The notes: generated by a model not told the origin, from the letters alone. Shown: positions 48,852-60,884, counted from the first letter of the stretch. The stretch is 64,000 nt of DNA from Phytomonospora endophytica (GCF_014202425.1 NZ_JACHGT010000003.1:372001-436000), one strand, 5' to 3'. Program-made: numbers and translations.

Positions 48852-49781
48852 ATGATCCAGCAGCAGAACTCCGGTTTCGGTCACGAATCCACCGCTGGCG
48901 AGGTTCTCGCCGGTGTCGATCTGTCGGGGAAGCTCGCCGTCGTCACCGGTGGCTACTCCGGCCTCGGCCTGGAGACCACCCGCGCCCTCACCAACGCCGG
49001 TGCGCACGTCGTCGTCCCCGCGCGCAGGCCCCAAACCGCCGCAGAAGCCCTGGGCGGCATCGCCGACGTCGACCGCCTCGACCTGGGCGACCTCAACTCC
49101 GTCGACGACTTCACCGAACGCTTCCTGGCCACCGGACGCGGCATCGACATCATCATCAACAACGCCGGCATCATGGCCTGCCCCGAAACCCGCGTCGGAC
49201 CCGGCTGGGAAGCCCAGTTCGCCACCAACCACCTCGGCCACCACGCCCTCGTCAACCGCCTCCTCCCCGCCTTGAACGACAACGCCCGCGTCGTCGCCGT
49301 TGCCTCATCGGGACACTTCCTGTCCGGCATCCGCTGGGACGACCCGCACTTCACCACCGGTTACGACAAGTGGGAGGCCTACGGGCAGGCCAAGACCGCC
49401 AATGCCCTGTTCGCCCTCCACCTCGACCGGCTCCTGCCCACCGGCTCGCACGCCTATGCCGTCCACCCCGGCAGCATCCTCACCCCGCTCCAGCGCCACG
49501 TCCCCCACGACACCCAGAGCGAACTCGGGTGGATCACCCCCGACGGCTCGCTCCCCACGGGCTTCAAGACACCCGAGCAGGGCGCCGCCACGGCTGTGTG
49601 GGCCGCCACCAGCCCCTACCTCGACGATCACGGCGGCGCCTACTGCCAGGACTGCGACCTCGCCCGCCCCGCCGAAGACGACGACATGCTCACCGGCGGC
49701 GTCAAACCCTGGGCTCGTGACCGCGCCTCCGCCGCGCGCCTGTGGGCCCTGTCGGCCGCCCTCACCGGCCTCGGCGCCTAA
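48852..49781 (+). CDS. Short-chain dehydrogenase/reductase
   Basis: A 309-residue NAD(P)-dependent SDR. Cofactor motif TGGYSGLG (32-39), NNAG (103-106), and catalytic S153, Y177 and K181 (YGQAK) are visible. The C-terminal half carries an unusual CQDCDLARPAEDDD segment. It resembles retinol/polyol-type oxidoreductases in actinomycetes. It interrupts the block that in mycobacteria joins hemH to the hypothetical gene; its promoter looks MerR-like. Substrate unknown. Confidence 0.9.
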   Translation: MIQQQNSGFGHESTAGEVLAGVDLSGKLAVVTGGYSGLGLETTRALTNAGAHVVVPARRPQTAAEALGGIADVDRLDLGDLNSVDDFTERFLATGRGIDIIINNAGIMACPETRVGPGWEAQFATNHLGHHALVNRLLPALNDNARVVAVASSGHFLSGIRWDDPHFTTGYDKWEAYGQAKTANALFALHLDRLLPTGSHAYAVHPGSILTPLQRHVPHDTQSELGWITPDGSLPTGFKTPEQGAATAVWAATSPYLDDHGGAYCQDCDLARPAEDDDMLTGGVKPWARDRASAARLWALSAALTGLGA

Positions 49782-49822
49782 ATCGCTCGGCCCCGCGAAC
49801 CTCCCCCGGTAGGTTCGCGATC

Positions 49823-50308
49823 ATGCCCGCACTCCAGCTGCTCCGCGAAGACCACGCACCGGCCGTCCTCGCCTTCGAGAAGGCCAATCGCGCGTTCTTC
49901 GCCGAGACCATCCCCGACCGCGGCGACGACTACTTCACCGAATTCGCCGACCGCCACGCCGCCCTGCTGGCCGAACAGGCCACCGGGACCTGCTTCTTCC
50001 ACGTCCTGGCCGACGACGACGGCACGATCCTCGGCCGTTTCAACCTCGTCGACGCCGAGGACGGCGAGGCCGAACTCGGCTACCGGCTGGCCGAAGCGGC
50101 CACCGGCAAGGGCCTGGCGACCGCCGCCGTGCGGGAACTGTGCACGCTGGCCGCGAACCGTTACGGCCTGACGTCGCTGCGGGCGGGCACGGGAGTCACC
50201 AACACCGCCTCGCAGGGGGTGCTGACGCGCACGGGGTTCTCCACCGACGGGATCCCCGGCCCGAAAGGCCTGTCCTACCGTCGTGACCTGCGGGAGTTCG
50301 CGGCCTGA
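49823..50308 (+). CDS. GNAT family N-acetyltransferase (RimJ-like)
   Basis: A 161-residue acetyltransferase. The acetyl-CoA motif is LAEAATGKGLATAAVRELC, preceded by ELGYRL strand 4 and followed by LTSLRAGTGVTNTASQGVLTRTGF, the usual motif B. Start at 49823 (MPALQLLRED) is used because upstream in-frame residues are Pro/Arg filler that overlap the SDR gene. Substrate may be an amino-terminal or small-molecule amine. Convergent with hemH across a strong terminator. Confidence 0.88.
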   Translation: MPALQLLREDHAPAVLAFEKANRAFFAETIPDRGDDYFTEFADRHAALLAEQATGTCFFHVLADDDGTILGRFNLVDAEDGEAELGYRLAEAATGKGLATAAVRELCTLAANRYGLTSLRAGTGVTNTASQGVLTRTGFSTDGIPGPKGLSYRRDLREFAA

Positions 50309-50329
50309 AAGGCTGTCGGCAGCGAAACG

Positions 50330-50360
50330 AACGGCCCGGGTCGACTCGACCCGGGCCGTT
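50330..50360. terminator. 15-bp perfect palindromic terminator
   Basis: Bases 50330-50344 are the exact inverse of 50346-50360 around a single C; both ends carry AA and TT, so it can act in both directions between the GNAT gene and hemH. Confidence 0.85.
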
Positions 50361-50366
50361 GTCACG

Positions 50367-51386
50367 TCAGCGTGAGGGGATGGGCGGCCGCCGCGCGGGG
50401 CAGCAGCCGTCGGGGGTGTTGTCGAAGGTCTGGATCTTGCCGAGGTGCTGCGCCGGGGCGCCTTGGGTGCGTTCGGCGATCAGTTCGCGCACCATGGACA
50501 CGAACGCCGGGTGCGTGCCGGGGGTGGCCACCCGGGTGAAGGCCATGCCGAGGTGCTCGGCGGTCTTGGCGGCCTCGTTGTCGAGGTCCCAGATCACTTC
50601 GAGGTGGTCGGAGGTGAACCCGATGGGGACGACGATGACACCCTCGGTGCCGCCCTGCGCGAGAAGGGCGAGGTGGTCGTTGACGTCGGGTTCGAGCCAT
50701 TTCGACTCCGGCGGACCCGACCGCGACTGCCACACCAGATCGTAGTCGACTCCCGGGGCGGCGGTCTCGGCCACGATGCGCGCGACCTCGGCGTGCTGTT
50801 CGGTGTAGCGGGCTCCGGCGGGGCCCGACACCTCGTTCATCGACAAGGGGATCGAGTGCGAGGTGAACACCAGTTTCGTGTTGGACGGCATGTGCGGCAG
50901 GGCCGCCTTGACGCCTTCCACGAAGGGCGTGATGAAGCCCGGGTGGTCGAAGTAGTGGCGGATCTTGTCGATGATCGGCGCGTCGACGCCGACCGCCGCG
51001 CGGGCCGCGGCGATGTCGTCGAGGTACTGGCGGCAGGAGGAGTACGAGCCGTAGGCGCTGGTCACGAAGGCCAGCGACCGTTTGATGCCGTCGGCGCGCA
51101 TCCGCTGGAGCGCCTCGACGAGCATCGGTGGCCAGTTCCGGTTGCCCCAGTAGACCGGCAGGTGCAGGTTGTGCACCGACAGTTCGCCGCGCAGCGCCGC
51201 GATCAGCGCCCGGCATTGGGCGTTGATCGGCGAGACGCCGCCGAAGTGGTAATAGTGTTCGGCGACCTCGGTGAGACGGTCGTCGGGCACGCCGCGGCCC
51301 CGCGTGACGTTACGCAGGAACGGCAGCACATCGTCGGGCCCCTCGGGTCCCCCGAAGGAGACCAGGAGCAAAGCGTCGTAGGTCAT
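50367..51386 (-). CDS. hemH: Ferrochelatase (coproporphyrin ferrochelatase type)
   Basis: A 339-residue enzyme inserting Fe2+ into coproporphyrin III, the actinobacterial/firmicute route. Active-site His is H177 (VFTSHSIPLSM), and PIGFTSDHLEVIWDLDNEA holds the conserved acid. Cysteines C118 (SSCRQYLDD), C328 and C329 (DGCCPARR) recall the [2Fe-2S] ligands of M. tuberculosis ferrochelatase, although one expected C-terminal Cys is not obvious. ATG at 51386 overlaps the inhA stop (TGATG). Last gene of fabG-inhA-hemH. Confidence 0.95.
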   Translation of the reverse strand: MTYDALLLVSFGGPEGPDDVLPFLRNVTRGRGVPDDRLTEVAEHYYHFGGVSPINAQCRALIAALRGELSVHNLHLPVYWGNRNWPPMLVEALQRMRADGIKRSLAFVTSAYGSYSSCRQYLDDIAAARAAVGVDAPIIDKIRHYFDHPGFITPFVEGVKAALPHMPSNTKLVFTSHSIPLSMNEVSGPAGARYTEQHAEVARIVAETAAPGVDYDLVWQSRSGPPESKWLEPDVNDHLALLAQGGTEGVIVVPIGFTSDHLEVIWDLDNEAAKTAEHLGMAFTRVATPGTHPAFVSMVRELIAERTQGAPAQHLGKIQTFDNTPDGCCPARRPPIPSR

Positions 51387-52153
51387 CAGACCCCAACCGC
51401 GTGAAACCCGCCATCCACGTGGACGATCTCGCCGGTGGTGGCCGGGAACCAGTCGGAGAGCAGGGCGAGGCAGGCCTTGGCGACCGGTTCGGAGTCGGTG
51501 AGGCTCCAGCCGAGAGGTGCGCGGCCCGTCCACGCCTCCTCGAAGGCTTCGAACCCCGGGATGGACTTGGCGGCCAGCGTGCGCACCGGGCCGGCGGCGA
51601 CGAGATTGACGCGAATGCCCTTGGGCCCGAGGTCGCGTGCCAGGTAACGGCAGGTCGACTCCAGCGTCGCCTTGGACACGCCCATCCAGTCGTAGACCGG
51701 CCAGGCCTGCGAGGCGTCGAAGTCCATGCCGACGATGCCGGCGCCCTTGCTCAGCAGCGGCAAGGTGGCCATGGCCAGGGACTTGAAGGAGAAGGCCGAG
51801 ACGTGCAGCGCGGTGGCGACGTCCTCCCAGGGGGCGGTGAGGAAACCGCCGCCGAGGGCGCTGGGCGGCGCGTAGGCGATCGAGTGGAGGACCCCGTCGA
51901 GACCGTCGGCGTGCTCCTTGACGCGGTCGGCGAGCGAGTCGAGCTGCTCGGCGTTGGTCACGTCGAGTTCGAGGACGGGGGCGGGCGCGGGCAGCCGCTT
52001 GGCGATGCGCTCCACCAGGGACATCCGCCCGAACCCGGTGAGGATCACCTGGGCACCGTGTTCCTGGGCGAGCTTGGCCACCCCGAATGCCAGCGATTGC
52101 TCTGTGATCAGGCCGGTCACAAGCAGACGCTTACCTTCAAGCATCCCGGTCAC
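51386..52153 (-). CDS. inhA: Enoyl-ACP reductase, InhA/FabI type
   Basis: A 255-residue NADH-dependent enoyl reductase completing the fatty-acid elongation cycle (FAS II). Cofactor motif GLITEQSLAFG, S91 in HSIAYAPPS (equivalent to InhA S94, contacted by isoniazid-NAD), and catalytic Y154 and K161 (YDWMGVSK). GTG at 52153 has AAGGGA six bases upstream. It lies between fabG and hemH, as in mycobacteria, and overlaps hemH by one base. Cytoplasmic homotetramer. Confidence 0.95.
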   Translation of the reverse strand: MTGMLEGKRLLVTGLITEQSLAFGVAKLAQEHGAQVILTGFGRMSLVERIAKRLPAPAPVLELDVTNAEQLDSLADRVKEHADGLDGVLHSIAYAPPSALGGGFLTAPWEDVATALHVSAFSFKSLAMATLPLLSKGAGIVGMDFDASQAWPVYDWMGVSKATLESTCRYLARDLGPKGIRVNLVAAGPVRTLAAKSIPGFEAFEEAWTGRAPLGWSLTDSEPVAKACLALLSDWFPATTGEIVHVDGGFHAVGV

Positions 52154-52243
52154 GTGTGTTCCCTTCGTACGGTCGTTTTTCGGCGAAGCAAGGGGTCTTC
52201 GCCCACCTGCCGCGCCTACGCAGTCAGTATGGGGGGTGCGCGG

Positions 52244-53989
<1,746 letters not shown>

Positions 53990-53993
<4 letters not shown>

Positions 53994-54961
53994 CGGGTGG
54001 TCCCTCCGGTGCGGGCGTGGCGGCGGGCGGCCACGAATCGCACGATGTCGAGCAGCCAGTCGGAGTCGGTGCGCAGGCGCAGGTGCCCGGCGCCGGCTTT
54101 GCGCAGGGCGGCGGCGATGCCGGCGCGCTGAGCGGCTGCGGCTTGTCGGTAGCGTTCGCGCAGGCGCGCGTCGGCGGTCTGGATCTCGTGCACGGCGCCG
54201 GTCTCGGGGTCGACGAGTTCGAGGACGCCGACATCGGGGAGCTCCAGCTCGCGGGGGTCGACGATCTCGATGGCGAGCAGGTCGTGGCGGACGCCGAGTT
54301 TGCGCAGGGGCTGCTGCCAGCCGTCGGCGGCGAGGAAGTCGGAGATGACGACGGCCAGGCCGCGGCGGCGTGGGGGCCGGTTGAGGGTGTCGATGAGGGC
54401 GGCGAGGTCGGTGCGGCCGCCGGTGCCGGCCCTGGGCGTGTCGTGGACTTTTTTGAGGAGGACCTGGGCGCCTTTGCGGCCGGGCATGGCCGGTATGCGG
54501 GTGGGTGTGGCGCCGGTGCCGACGACGGCGCCGATGCGGTTGCCGCCGCGGACGGTCAGGTGCGACATGGCCGCCACGGCGGCCAGCGCGAGGTCGCGTT
54601 TGAGGCAGCGGGCGGTGCCGAAGTCGAGGCTGGCCGACATGTCGACGGCCAGCCAGGTCTCCAGTTCGCGGTCGGCGATGGTGGTGCGCACGTGGGGGTG
54701 GGTCGTGCGGGCCGTGACGGGCCAGTCCATGCGCCGGACGTCGTCGCCGGGCCGGTATTCGCGCGACTCCCCCGGTTCGCTGCCGGCGCCGGGGAGCAGG
54801 CCGAGGTAGTCGCCGTGCAGGAGGCCGTCGAGTTTGTTCGTGATGAGCAGCTGGAGTTTGGCCAGCACGAACTCGTCGCGGCCGCCGGGCCCGGCCGATG
54901 GGTGCCCGGTGGTGCCGTCGCGGCGCATGCGCCCGAACACCGACAGGCCGGCGCGGCTCAC
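53990..54961 (-). CDS. DUF58 protein
   Basis: A 323-residue cytoplasmic protein of the DUF58 family. The conserved core is LLHGDYLGLLPGAGSEPGESREYRPGDDVRRMDWPVTART (about residues 45-85), followed by a VWA-like half LAVDMSASLDFG. Such proteins act with MoxR ATPases. It follows moxR by 16 bases and overlaps the VWA gene by 4. Matches Rv1480. Confidence 0.93.
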
Positions 54962-54977
54962 TCCGCGCGCCCGCCGG

Positions 54978-56072
<1,095 letters not shown>

Positions 56073-56254
56073 CTGCACCTCCAACACCCGTCGCCGACGA
56101 TCCTAACGACAGTCGGCGAGTGGCGAACTTTTACGCGCCCGGGTCTGGACAAGCCCTCAGGTGAGCCCTGTAACATGAGCCTCACGTCGGGCGGCTTCCC
56201 CCGTGGCCGCCCGACGTCTTCGCGCCCACCGCGCCTGTTCTAGGCTTCGCGGTG

Positions 56255-56461
56255 ATGGACTCCTCCGAAACTCAAGACGCCGTCTGCTCGGCGCGTGGTT
56301 GCCGCCGCCCGGCCGTCTTCGCGTTGCGCTGGCGTAACCCGAAGATCCATGACGAGACCCGCCGTAAGACGTGGCTGGCCTGTGCTGAGCACCGGGAGAG
56401 TCTGGGGGCGTTCCTGTCGGCTCGCGGGTTTCCCCTCGACGTCGCACCGTTCGGGCCGTGA
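56255..56461 (+). CDS. Small Cys/His zinc-ribbon-like protein
   Basis: A 68-residue protein with CSARGCRRPAVFALRWRNPKIH and TWLACAEHRESLGAFLSARGFPLDV. C-x4-C and C-x2-H pairs could bind one zinc ion. It resembles small actinobacterial proteins encoded directly before PH-domain genes, as here (23 bases to the next). ATG at 56255; a GTG lies one codon earlier. Function unknown. Confidence 0.75.
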   Translation: MDSSETQDAVCSARGCRRPAVFALRWRNPKIHDETRRKTWLACAEHRESLGAFLSARGFPLDVAPFGP

Positions 56462-56484
56462 CGCGTCATCGCTAGGCTCGCGGT

Positions 56485-56982
56485 GTGGAGCACCCGATCT
56501 GGAACGGCCGTGACGGCGAAGTCGACTGGCGGCCGGTCGACCCGCGCCTGGTGTGGGTTCGGCTGATCAACCTCGCGCTGGGCGCGATTCCGCTGACGGT
56601 GGTCGCCGCCGTCTTGTCGACGTGGTGGTGGGGCGCCCGTTTCGGGATCCTCGTCGCCGCCTGCGCGCTGGTCCTCATCGCCGCGCGTGTCGTGGCGATC
56701 GTCCGCGCGGTGCGTGTGTGGGCCTACGCCGAGACCGGTGAGCACCTGCTGGTCCGGCACGGCATCTGGACCCGTTGCCTGTCGATCGTCCCCTATGGAC
56801 GTCTGCAGTACCTCGACCTGACCGCCGACCCGGCCTCGCGCCTGTTCGGGTTGACGACGGTGAAACTGCACACCGCCGCGGCGACCACCGACGCCACCGT
56901 TCCGGGTCTGGCACCGGCCGAGGCGACCGCGCTGCGCGATCGGCTCGCCGACGTGTCGGGTGCCCGCACGGAGGGGCTGTGA
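56485..56982 (+). CDS. Bacterial PH-domain (DUF304) membrane protein
   Basis: A 165-residue protein with two N-terminal helices (LALGAIPLTVVAAVLSTWWWG; GILVAACALVLIAARVVAIV) and a cytoplasmic bPH2 domain (HGIWTRCLSIVPYGRLQYLDLTADPASRLFGLTTVKLHTAAA). GTG start. It overlaps the following larger PH protein by GTGA, like the Bacillus YdbS-YdbT pair. Possibly envelope-stress related; ligand unknown. Confidence 0.88.
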   Translation: MEHPIWNGRDGEVDWRPVDPRLVWVRLINLALGAIPLTVVAAVLSTWWWGARFGILVAACALVLIAARVVAIVRAVRVWAYAETGEHLLVRHGIWTRCLSIVPYGRLQYLDLTADPASRLFGLTTVKLHTAAATTDATVPGLAPAEATALRDRLADVSGARTEGL

Positions 56983-58298
56983 AGCCCGCGGCGGCGGGGA
57001 TGGACCGCATGCATCCGTTGACGCCGCTGGTGAAGGGCGTGCGGAGTTTCTGGTTCGTGATCGCGGCGATCTCCTGGCAGGGTTTCGCGCGGCTGGGGCT
57101 GGAGCGGGGCGCGATGATCGTGGCCGCGTTCGGTGTGCTGGGGCTGATCTGGTCGTGGATCGGCTGGTACGTGACGGGTTATCAGGTCGCCGACGGTGAG
57201 TTGCGGATCGCCGATGGGATCTTGACGCGGAGCCGGCGGACGATTCCGGTGGCGCGTTTGCAGGCCGTCGATGTGGTGCGGCCGTTGCTGGCGCGGTTGC
57301 TGGGGCTGGCGGAGTTGCGTCTTGAGGTCGCCGGTGGCGCCAAGACCGAGGCGCCCTTGTCGTATTTGACGCTGGGCCGTGCGCGGGATCTGCGGCGGGA
57401 GTTGCTGGCCGCCTCACGGCCGGAGGCGGCCGCGGCCGATGACGGTGAGGCCGTGTTGGAGCCGGTGGCGGCCGCCGCGCCGTTGGTGATGGTCCCGGCC
57501 AGGCGTTTGCTGGCCGCGCAGCTGATGACGCCGCAGATCCTGTTCCTGCCGATCGCGGTGGCGGTGACGGTGTGGCTGTTCGCCATCGACCCCGACTTGT
57601 CGATTCTGGGCTTGGCGGGGATGTTCACGGCCGTGGCGGGGATCTTGTTCCAGCCGGTGAAAGAGGCCTTCGTCAACTACGGCTTCACCGGTTCGGTGAC
57701 CGATGACGGGTTGCGCATCCGGCATGGGTTGTTCGAGCAGCGCCAGCAGACGCTGCCGTTGCGGCGGGTGACGGCGGTGACGATCCGTTCGCCGCTGTTG
57801 TGGCGCCCGGTGGGCTGGGTGCGTGCGCATGTGGCCAGTGCGGCCTATTCGGCGACGAACGCCGGTACCGAGGCGTTCAGCGGGCGTAGTCTCCTGCCGG
57901 TCGGGACGCGTGCGGAGGCCGCGGTGATCACCGCGGCGGTCCTGCCGGGCGCCGACATCGACGGTCTGGTCTACCGGGGTCTGCCGCGGCGGGCGCGGTG
58001 GCGGGCGCCGCTGCGGTGGCGGTTCTTCGGGGTGTGCCTGACCGATGAGCACTACGCCGTGCGTTCGGGCCGGTGGAGCCCGACCGAGGCGTTCGTCCCC
58101 TACGGGCGGATCCTGTCGGTGCGGGTGACGCAGGGCCGGTGGCAGCGCCTGCTGGCGCTGGCCACCGTCCATGTCGATCTGGCCGGGACCATCTCGGTGA
58201 GCACCGCCGCCCGGCACCGTCCGCTCAGTGAGGCGGTGACGCTGGCACGTGATCTGGTCCGGCGTTCACAGCAGAACCGTCCGGTTCCTCCCGGCTGA
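56979..58298 (+). CDS. Multi-PH-domain (DUF304) membrane protein, YdbT-like
   Basis: A 439-residue membrane protein with about four helices and two to three bPH2 domains: RTIPVARLQAVDVVRPLLARLLGLAELRLEVAGG, QQTLPLRRVTAVTIRSPLLWRPVGWVRAHV and AFVPYGRILSVRVTQGRWQRLLALATVHVDLAG. GTG at 56979 overlaps the previous stop (GTGA) and has GGAGG upstream. Second half of a YdbS/YdbT-like pair. Its last 74 bases overlap the convergent PAP2 gene. Confidence 0.9.
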   Translation: MKPAAAGMDRMHPLTPLVKGVRSFWFVIAAISWQGFARLGLERGAMIVAAFGVLGLIWSWIGWYVTGYQVADGELRIADGILTRSRRTIPVARLQAVDVVRPLLARLLGLAELRLEVAGGAKTEAPLSYLTLGRARDLRRELLAASRPEAAAADDGEAVLEPVAAAAPLVMVPARRLLAAQLMTPQILFLPIAVAVTVWLFAIDPDLSILGLAGMFTAVAGILFQPVKEAFVNYGFTGSVTDDGLRIRHGLFEQRQQTLPLRRVTAVTIRSPLLWRPVGWVRAHVASAAYSATNAGTEAFSGRSLLPVGTRAEAAVITAAVLPGADIDGLVYRGLPRRARWRAPLRWRFFGVCLTDEHYAVRSGRWSPTEAFVPYGRILSVRVTQGRWQRLLALATVHVDLAGTISVSTAARHRPLSEAVTLARDLVRRSQQNRPVPPG

Positions 58299-59280
58299 CC
58301 TCGCCGTCGTCTTCGCCGCGTGCCTGTGCGGCGGCTGCGGCGCGGCGCTGTTTGCGGCGGCGCCACCATTTCTCGGCGTAGCCGACCACGGCGAAGGTGA
58401 TGCCGACGTAGATCCAGCCGACGAGGACGTCGATGATCCAGTGCTCGCCGCTGTAGACGAGGGTGAAGGTCATCGCCAGGGGGTAGACGACCAGGAGCGG
58501 GATCCAGCGGGTGCGGACTTTCGGGAAGAAGAACGCCACGACGAGCAGGGCGAAGGCGGTGTGCAGTGAGGGCATCGCCGCGACGGGGTTGGACAGGCCG
58601 ATTTGGGCCTGGTTGAGCATGTTCCCGGCGCCGTGGAGGCCGATGAGGTCCCAGCCGCGGGTGGAGATCCGTTCGATCGGTTCGATCATGCCGTACTTCG
58701 CCGCCCACCATGGGGGTGCGGCCGGGTAGAGGAAGTAGGTGACCAGGCCGAAGAACATCAGGAAGAACCAGCGGCGGATGAAGCGGCCCCATTCGGGGCG
58801 GGCGCGCAGCCACAGCAGGACCGCGACGATGAGGGCGGCCACGAAGTGGGAGAAGTAGACGACGCTGACCAGGACGTCCCACCATTGGACGTGGTCGGGG
58901 TCGTAGAGGTGGTGCTGGAGCCAGACGGTGGGGACGTTCCCGCCGAACATCCAGGTGTCGAAGGCGATCAGTTCGGTGGCGTGGGGGACGAATCCGTCGT
59001 CGGCGAAGCCGCGGGAGACGTTGTAGACCTGCAGGAGCAGGATCATCGGGAACCAGTCGCGCAGGAAGCGCAGGTGCCTGCGCAGCGGGTAGTGGCTGTT
59101 CCAGGCGTAGGTCAGTGCCCACAGCCACAGGAACGCCAAGACCGGGTCGGTGGTCGGCAGTCCCAGCGCGAAGCTGTAGAGGACGAATCCGGCGACCCAG
59201 GCCGCGATGCCGATGGCGCGCCGTTTGGCGAGGCCGGTCGGCGGGGTCGTTCCGGTCGGCTCACCGCTGTCGGCCGTCAT
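58225..59280 (-). CDS. PAP2-superfamily membrane phosphatase / phosphotransferase (AUR1-like)
   Basis: A 351-residue integral membrane protein with six or more helices. PAP2_3 motifs: NPVAAMPSLHTAFALLV (catalytic His) and VYSGEHWIIDVLVGWIYV. This subfamily includes inositol-phosphotransferases such as AUR1-type enzymes and glycolipid/PI-phosphate processing enzymes in actinomycetes. The charged C-terminal tail (WWRRRKQRR then acidic residues) overlaps the opposite PH gene by 74 bases. It lies 22 bases after the sirtuin gene on the same strand. Confidence 0.9.
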   Translation of the reverse strand: MTADSGEPTGTTPPTGLAKRRAIGIAAWVAGFVLYSFALGLPTTDPVLAFLWLWALTYAWNSHYPLRRHLRFLRDWFPMILLLQVYNVSRGFADDGFVPHATELIAFDTWMFGGNVPTVWLQHHLYDPDHVQWWDVLVSVVYFSHFVAALIVAVLLWLRARPEWGRFIRRWFFLMFFGLVTYFLYPAAPPWWAAKYGMIEPIERISTRGWDLIGLHGAGNMLNQAQIGLSNPVAAMPSLHTAFALLVVAFFFPKVRTRWIPLLVVYPLAMTFTLVYSGEHWIIDVLVGWIYVGITFAVVGYAEKWWRRRKQRRAAAAAQARGEDDGEVSREEPDGSAVNAGPDHVPASPPH

Positions 59281-59302
59281 GCGCGTCCATCCTCATAAGG
59301 GG

Positions 59303-60064
59303 CTACTCGTCGATTTCGGTCGCCGCGACCACCGAGGGCAGCGCCTCGCCGATCGGATCGCGCACGACCGCGTGCGCCACCGCATCGTACGGGGTGGGTT
59401 CAGCGTTGCAGATCACGACGCGCGCCCCGGCGCGCAGGGCCACGTCGACCAGGCCCGCGGCGGGGTGGACGGTGAGGGACGTGCCGATGGTGATGAGCAG
59501 GTCGCAGGCCTGTGCGGCGGCGACCGAGGCGTGCAGGACGGTGCTGTCGAGGTTTTGTCCGAAGGAGATGGTGGCCGATTTGAGGATCCCGCCGCATGCG
59601 AGGCACGCGGGGTCGGGTTCGCCGTCGGCGACGCGGTCGAGGGCCTGGCGCATGGTGGTGCGTTCGTGGCAGGTCATGCAGTCGACGCCGAAGATGGTGC
59701 CGTGGATCTCGATGACCTTGGCGGGGTCGCTGCCGGCTTTTTGGTGGAGGCCGTCGATGTTCTGGGTGATGATCGCGTCGAGTTGTCCGCGTTTTTCCAG
59801 GGCGACCAGGGCGGCGTGGGCGGCGTTGGGCCGGGCGTCCCAGGCGGGGTGGTCGCGGCGGCGCAGCCAGGACTCGCGGCGCAGTTGCGGGTCGGCGAGG
59901 TAGGTGTCGAGCGTGACGTACTTGGCGGCGTCGGGGTCCTTGGTCCACACGCCTTGTGGGCCGCGGTAGTCGGGGATGCCGGAGTCGGTGGAGATACCGG
60001 CCCCGGTCAAGACGGTCACCGACGGTGCGGCCTTGAGGAGCCCGGCGAAGGCGCTCATGGTCAT
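59303..60064 (-). CDS. Sir2-family NAD-dependent protein deacylase
   Basis: A 253-residue sirtuin. NAD-binding GAGISTDSGIPDYRG, TQNIDGLHQKAG, catalytic His in EIHGTIF, a zinc site C-x2-C/C-x2-C (CMTC, CLAC), and TIGTSLTVHPAAGL are all present. It removes acyl groups from lysines using NAD, a form of metabolic control. ATG at 60064; a second ATG at 60058 is equally possible. It is divergent from the thioesterase gene across a 47-base gap. Confidence 0.95.
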   Translation of the reverse strand: MTMSAFAGLLKAAPSVTVLTGAGISTDSGIPDYRGPQGVWTKDPDAAKYVTLDTYLADPQLRRESWLRRRDHPAWDARPNAAHAALVALEKRGQLDAIITQNIDGLHQKAGSDPAKVIEIHGTIFGVDCMTCHERTTMRQALDRVADGEPDPACLACGGILKSATISFGQNLDSTVLHASVAAAQACDLLITIGTSLTVHPAAGLVDVALRAGARVVICNAEPTPYDAVAHAVVRDPIGEALPSVVAATEIDE

Positions 60065-60111
60065 GCCGCGACGCTACCGGGCGCGTGCGAGGCTCGCCTA
60101 GGCTGGTGGGC

Positions 60112-60492
60112 ATGGACATCGTGGCGGGCCAGGAGTCCGGTGTGGAGCTGATCGTCACCGAGGCCGATACCGCGCAGGCGCTGGGTTCGGGTGACGTGCC
60201 GGTGCTGGGCACTCCCCGGGTGGTGGCGTTGGCGGAGGCGGCGTGTGTGGCGGTGACGGTGGGGCGGCTGGCCCCGGGCCGCACGACGGTGGGCACGCGC
60301 GTCGACCTGGCGCATCTGGCGCCCACGCCGGTGGGCGGGCGTGTGTGGGCCACGGCGCGGGTGGTGTCGGCCGAGGAGCGCCGGCTGGTGTTCTCGGTGC
60401 GGGTCTCCGACGGGGTGGCGGTGGTCGCCGAGGGCACGGTGGAGCGCGTGGTCGTCGACCGGGAGAGGTTCGTGCGCAAGGCCGCGGGTTAG
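60112..60492 (+). CDS. FlK-type hotdog thioesterase
   Basis: A 126-residue hotdog-fold protein resembling fluoroacetyl-CoA thioesterase (FlK) and related acyl-CoA thioesterases. Core: PVLGTPRVVALAEAACVAVTVGRLAPGRTTVGTRVDLAHLAPTPVGGRVWATARVV (residues about 29-84); the Thr/Glu/His triad of FlK corresponds to residues around T33, E41 and H67. FlK itself is for fluoroacetate resistance, but most relatives have unknown acyl-CoA substrates. Its stop overlaps the convergent PIN gene by 4 bases. Confidence 0.85.
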   Translation: MDIVAGQESGVELIVTEADTAQALGSGDVPVLGTPRVVALAEAACVAVTVGRLAPGRTTVGTRVDLAHLAPTPVGGRVWATARVVSAEERRLVFSVRVSDGVAVVAEGTVERVVVDRERFVRKAAG

Positions 60493-60884
60493 GGGAGGCG
60501 GTCGATCTCCAGTGAGGAGTCCATTTCGAGGAGGGCTCCGGGTTCGCCGGTGACGACGGGCCAGCCGCGGCGGCGTTGCGCGCACCAGGCGACGTGGCCC
60601 GAGGCGAGGTTCCCGTGTTGTTTCGTGCGCGACAGCAGCAGGCCGATGTCCTTGGCGGCGCGGTGGTCGAGGTCGAGGATGACGGTGACCGGCAGGCCGA
60701 GCAGGACGGTGAGGGCGTCGCGGTCGCGTCGGGGCGCGTGCGACCAGGCGGCGGTGAGCGCGCCGGAGGGGACCGCCAGGACCATGCCCTGTTCCACCGC
60801 GGTCCACACGACCGCCTGCGGGTAGGGGCGGCTGGCGGCGAAGCCGATGATGGCCGATGAGTCGAGGATGCGGCCCCCGATCAC
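60489..60884 (-). CDS. PIN-domain protein, VapC-like but with non-standard acidic residues
   Basis: A 131-residue PIN-like protein. The first acidic residue is clear (D8 in GRILDSSAIIGF), but the usual glutamate in the second helix is Ala (LTAAWSH, about 45) and the DAxxA helix reads ASGHVAWCA without its Asp; VVTGEP (E114) replaces the final TxD. GTG at 60884 overlaps the antitoxin TGA as GTGA. The pairing with an RHH protein indicates a VapBC-type toxin-antitoxin unit; the toxin may be inactive as an RNase or a divergent variant. Confidence 0.8.
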   Translation of the reverse strand: MIGGRILDSSAIIGFAASRPYPQAVVWTAVEQGMVLAVPSGALTAAWSHAPRRDRDALTVLLGLPVTVILDLDHRAAKDIGLLLSRTKQHGNLASGHVAWCAQRRRGWPVVTGEPGALLEMDSSLEIDRLP

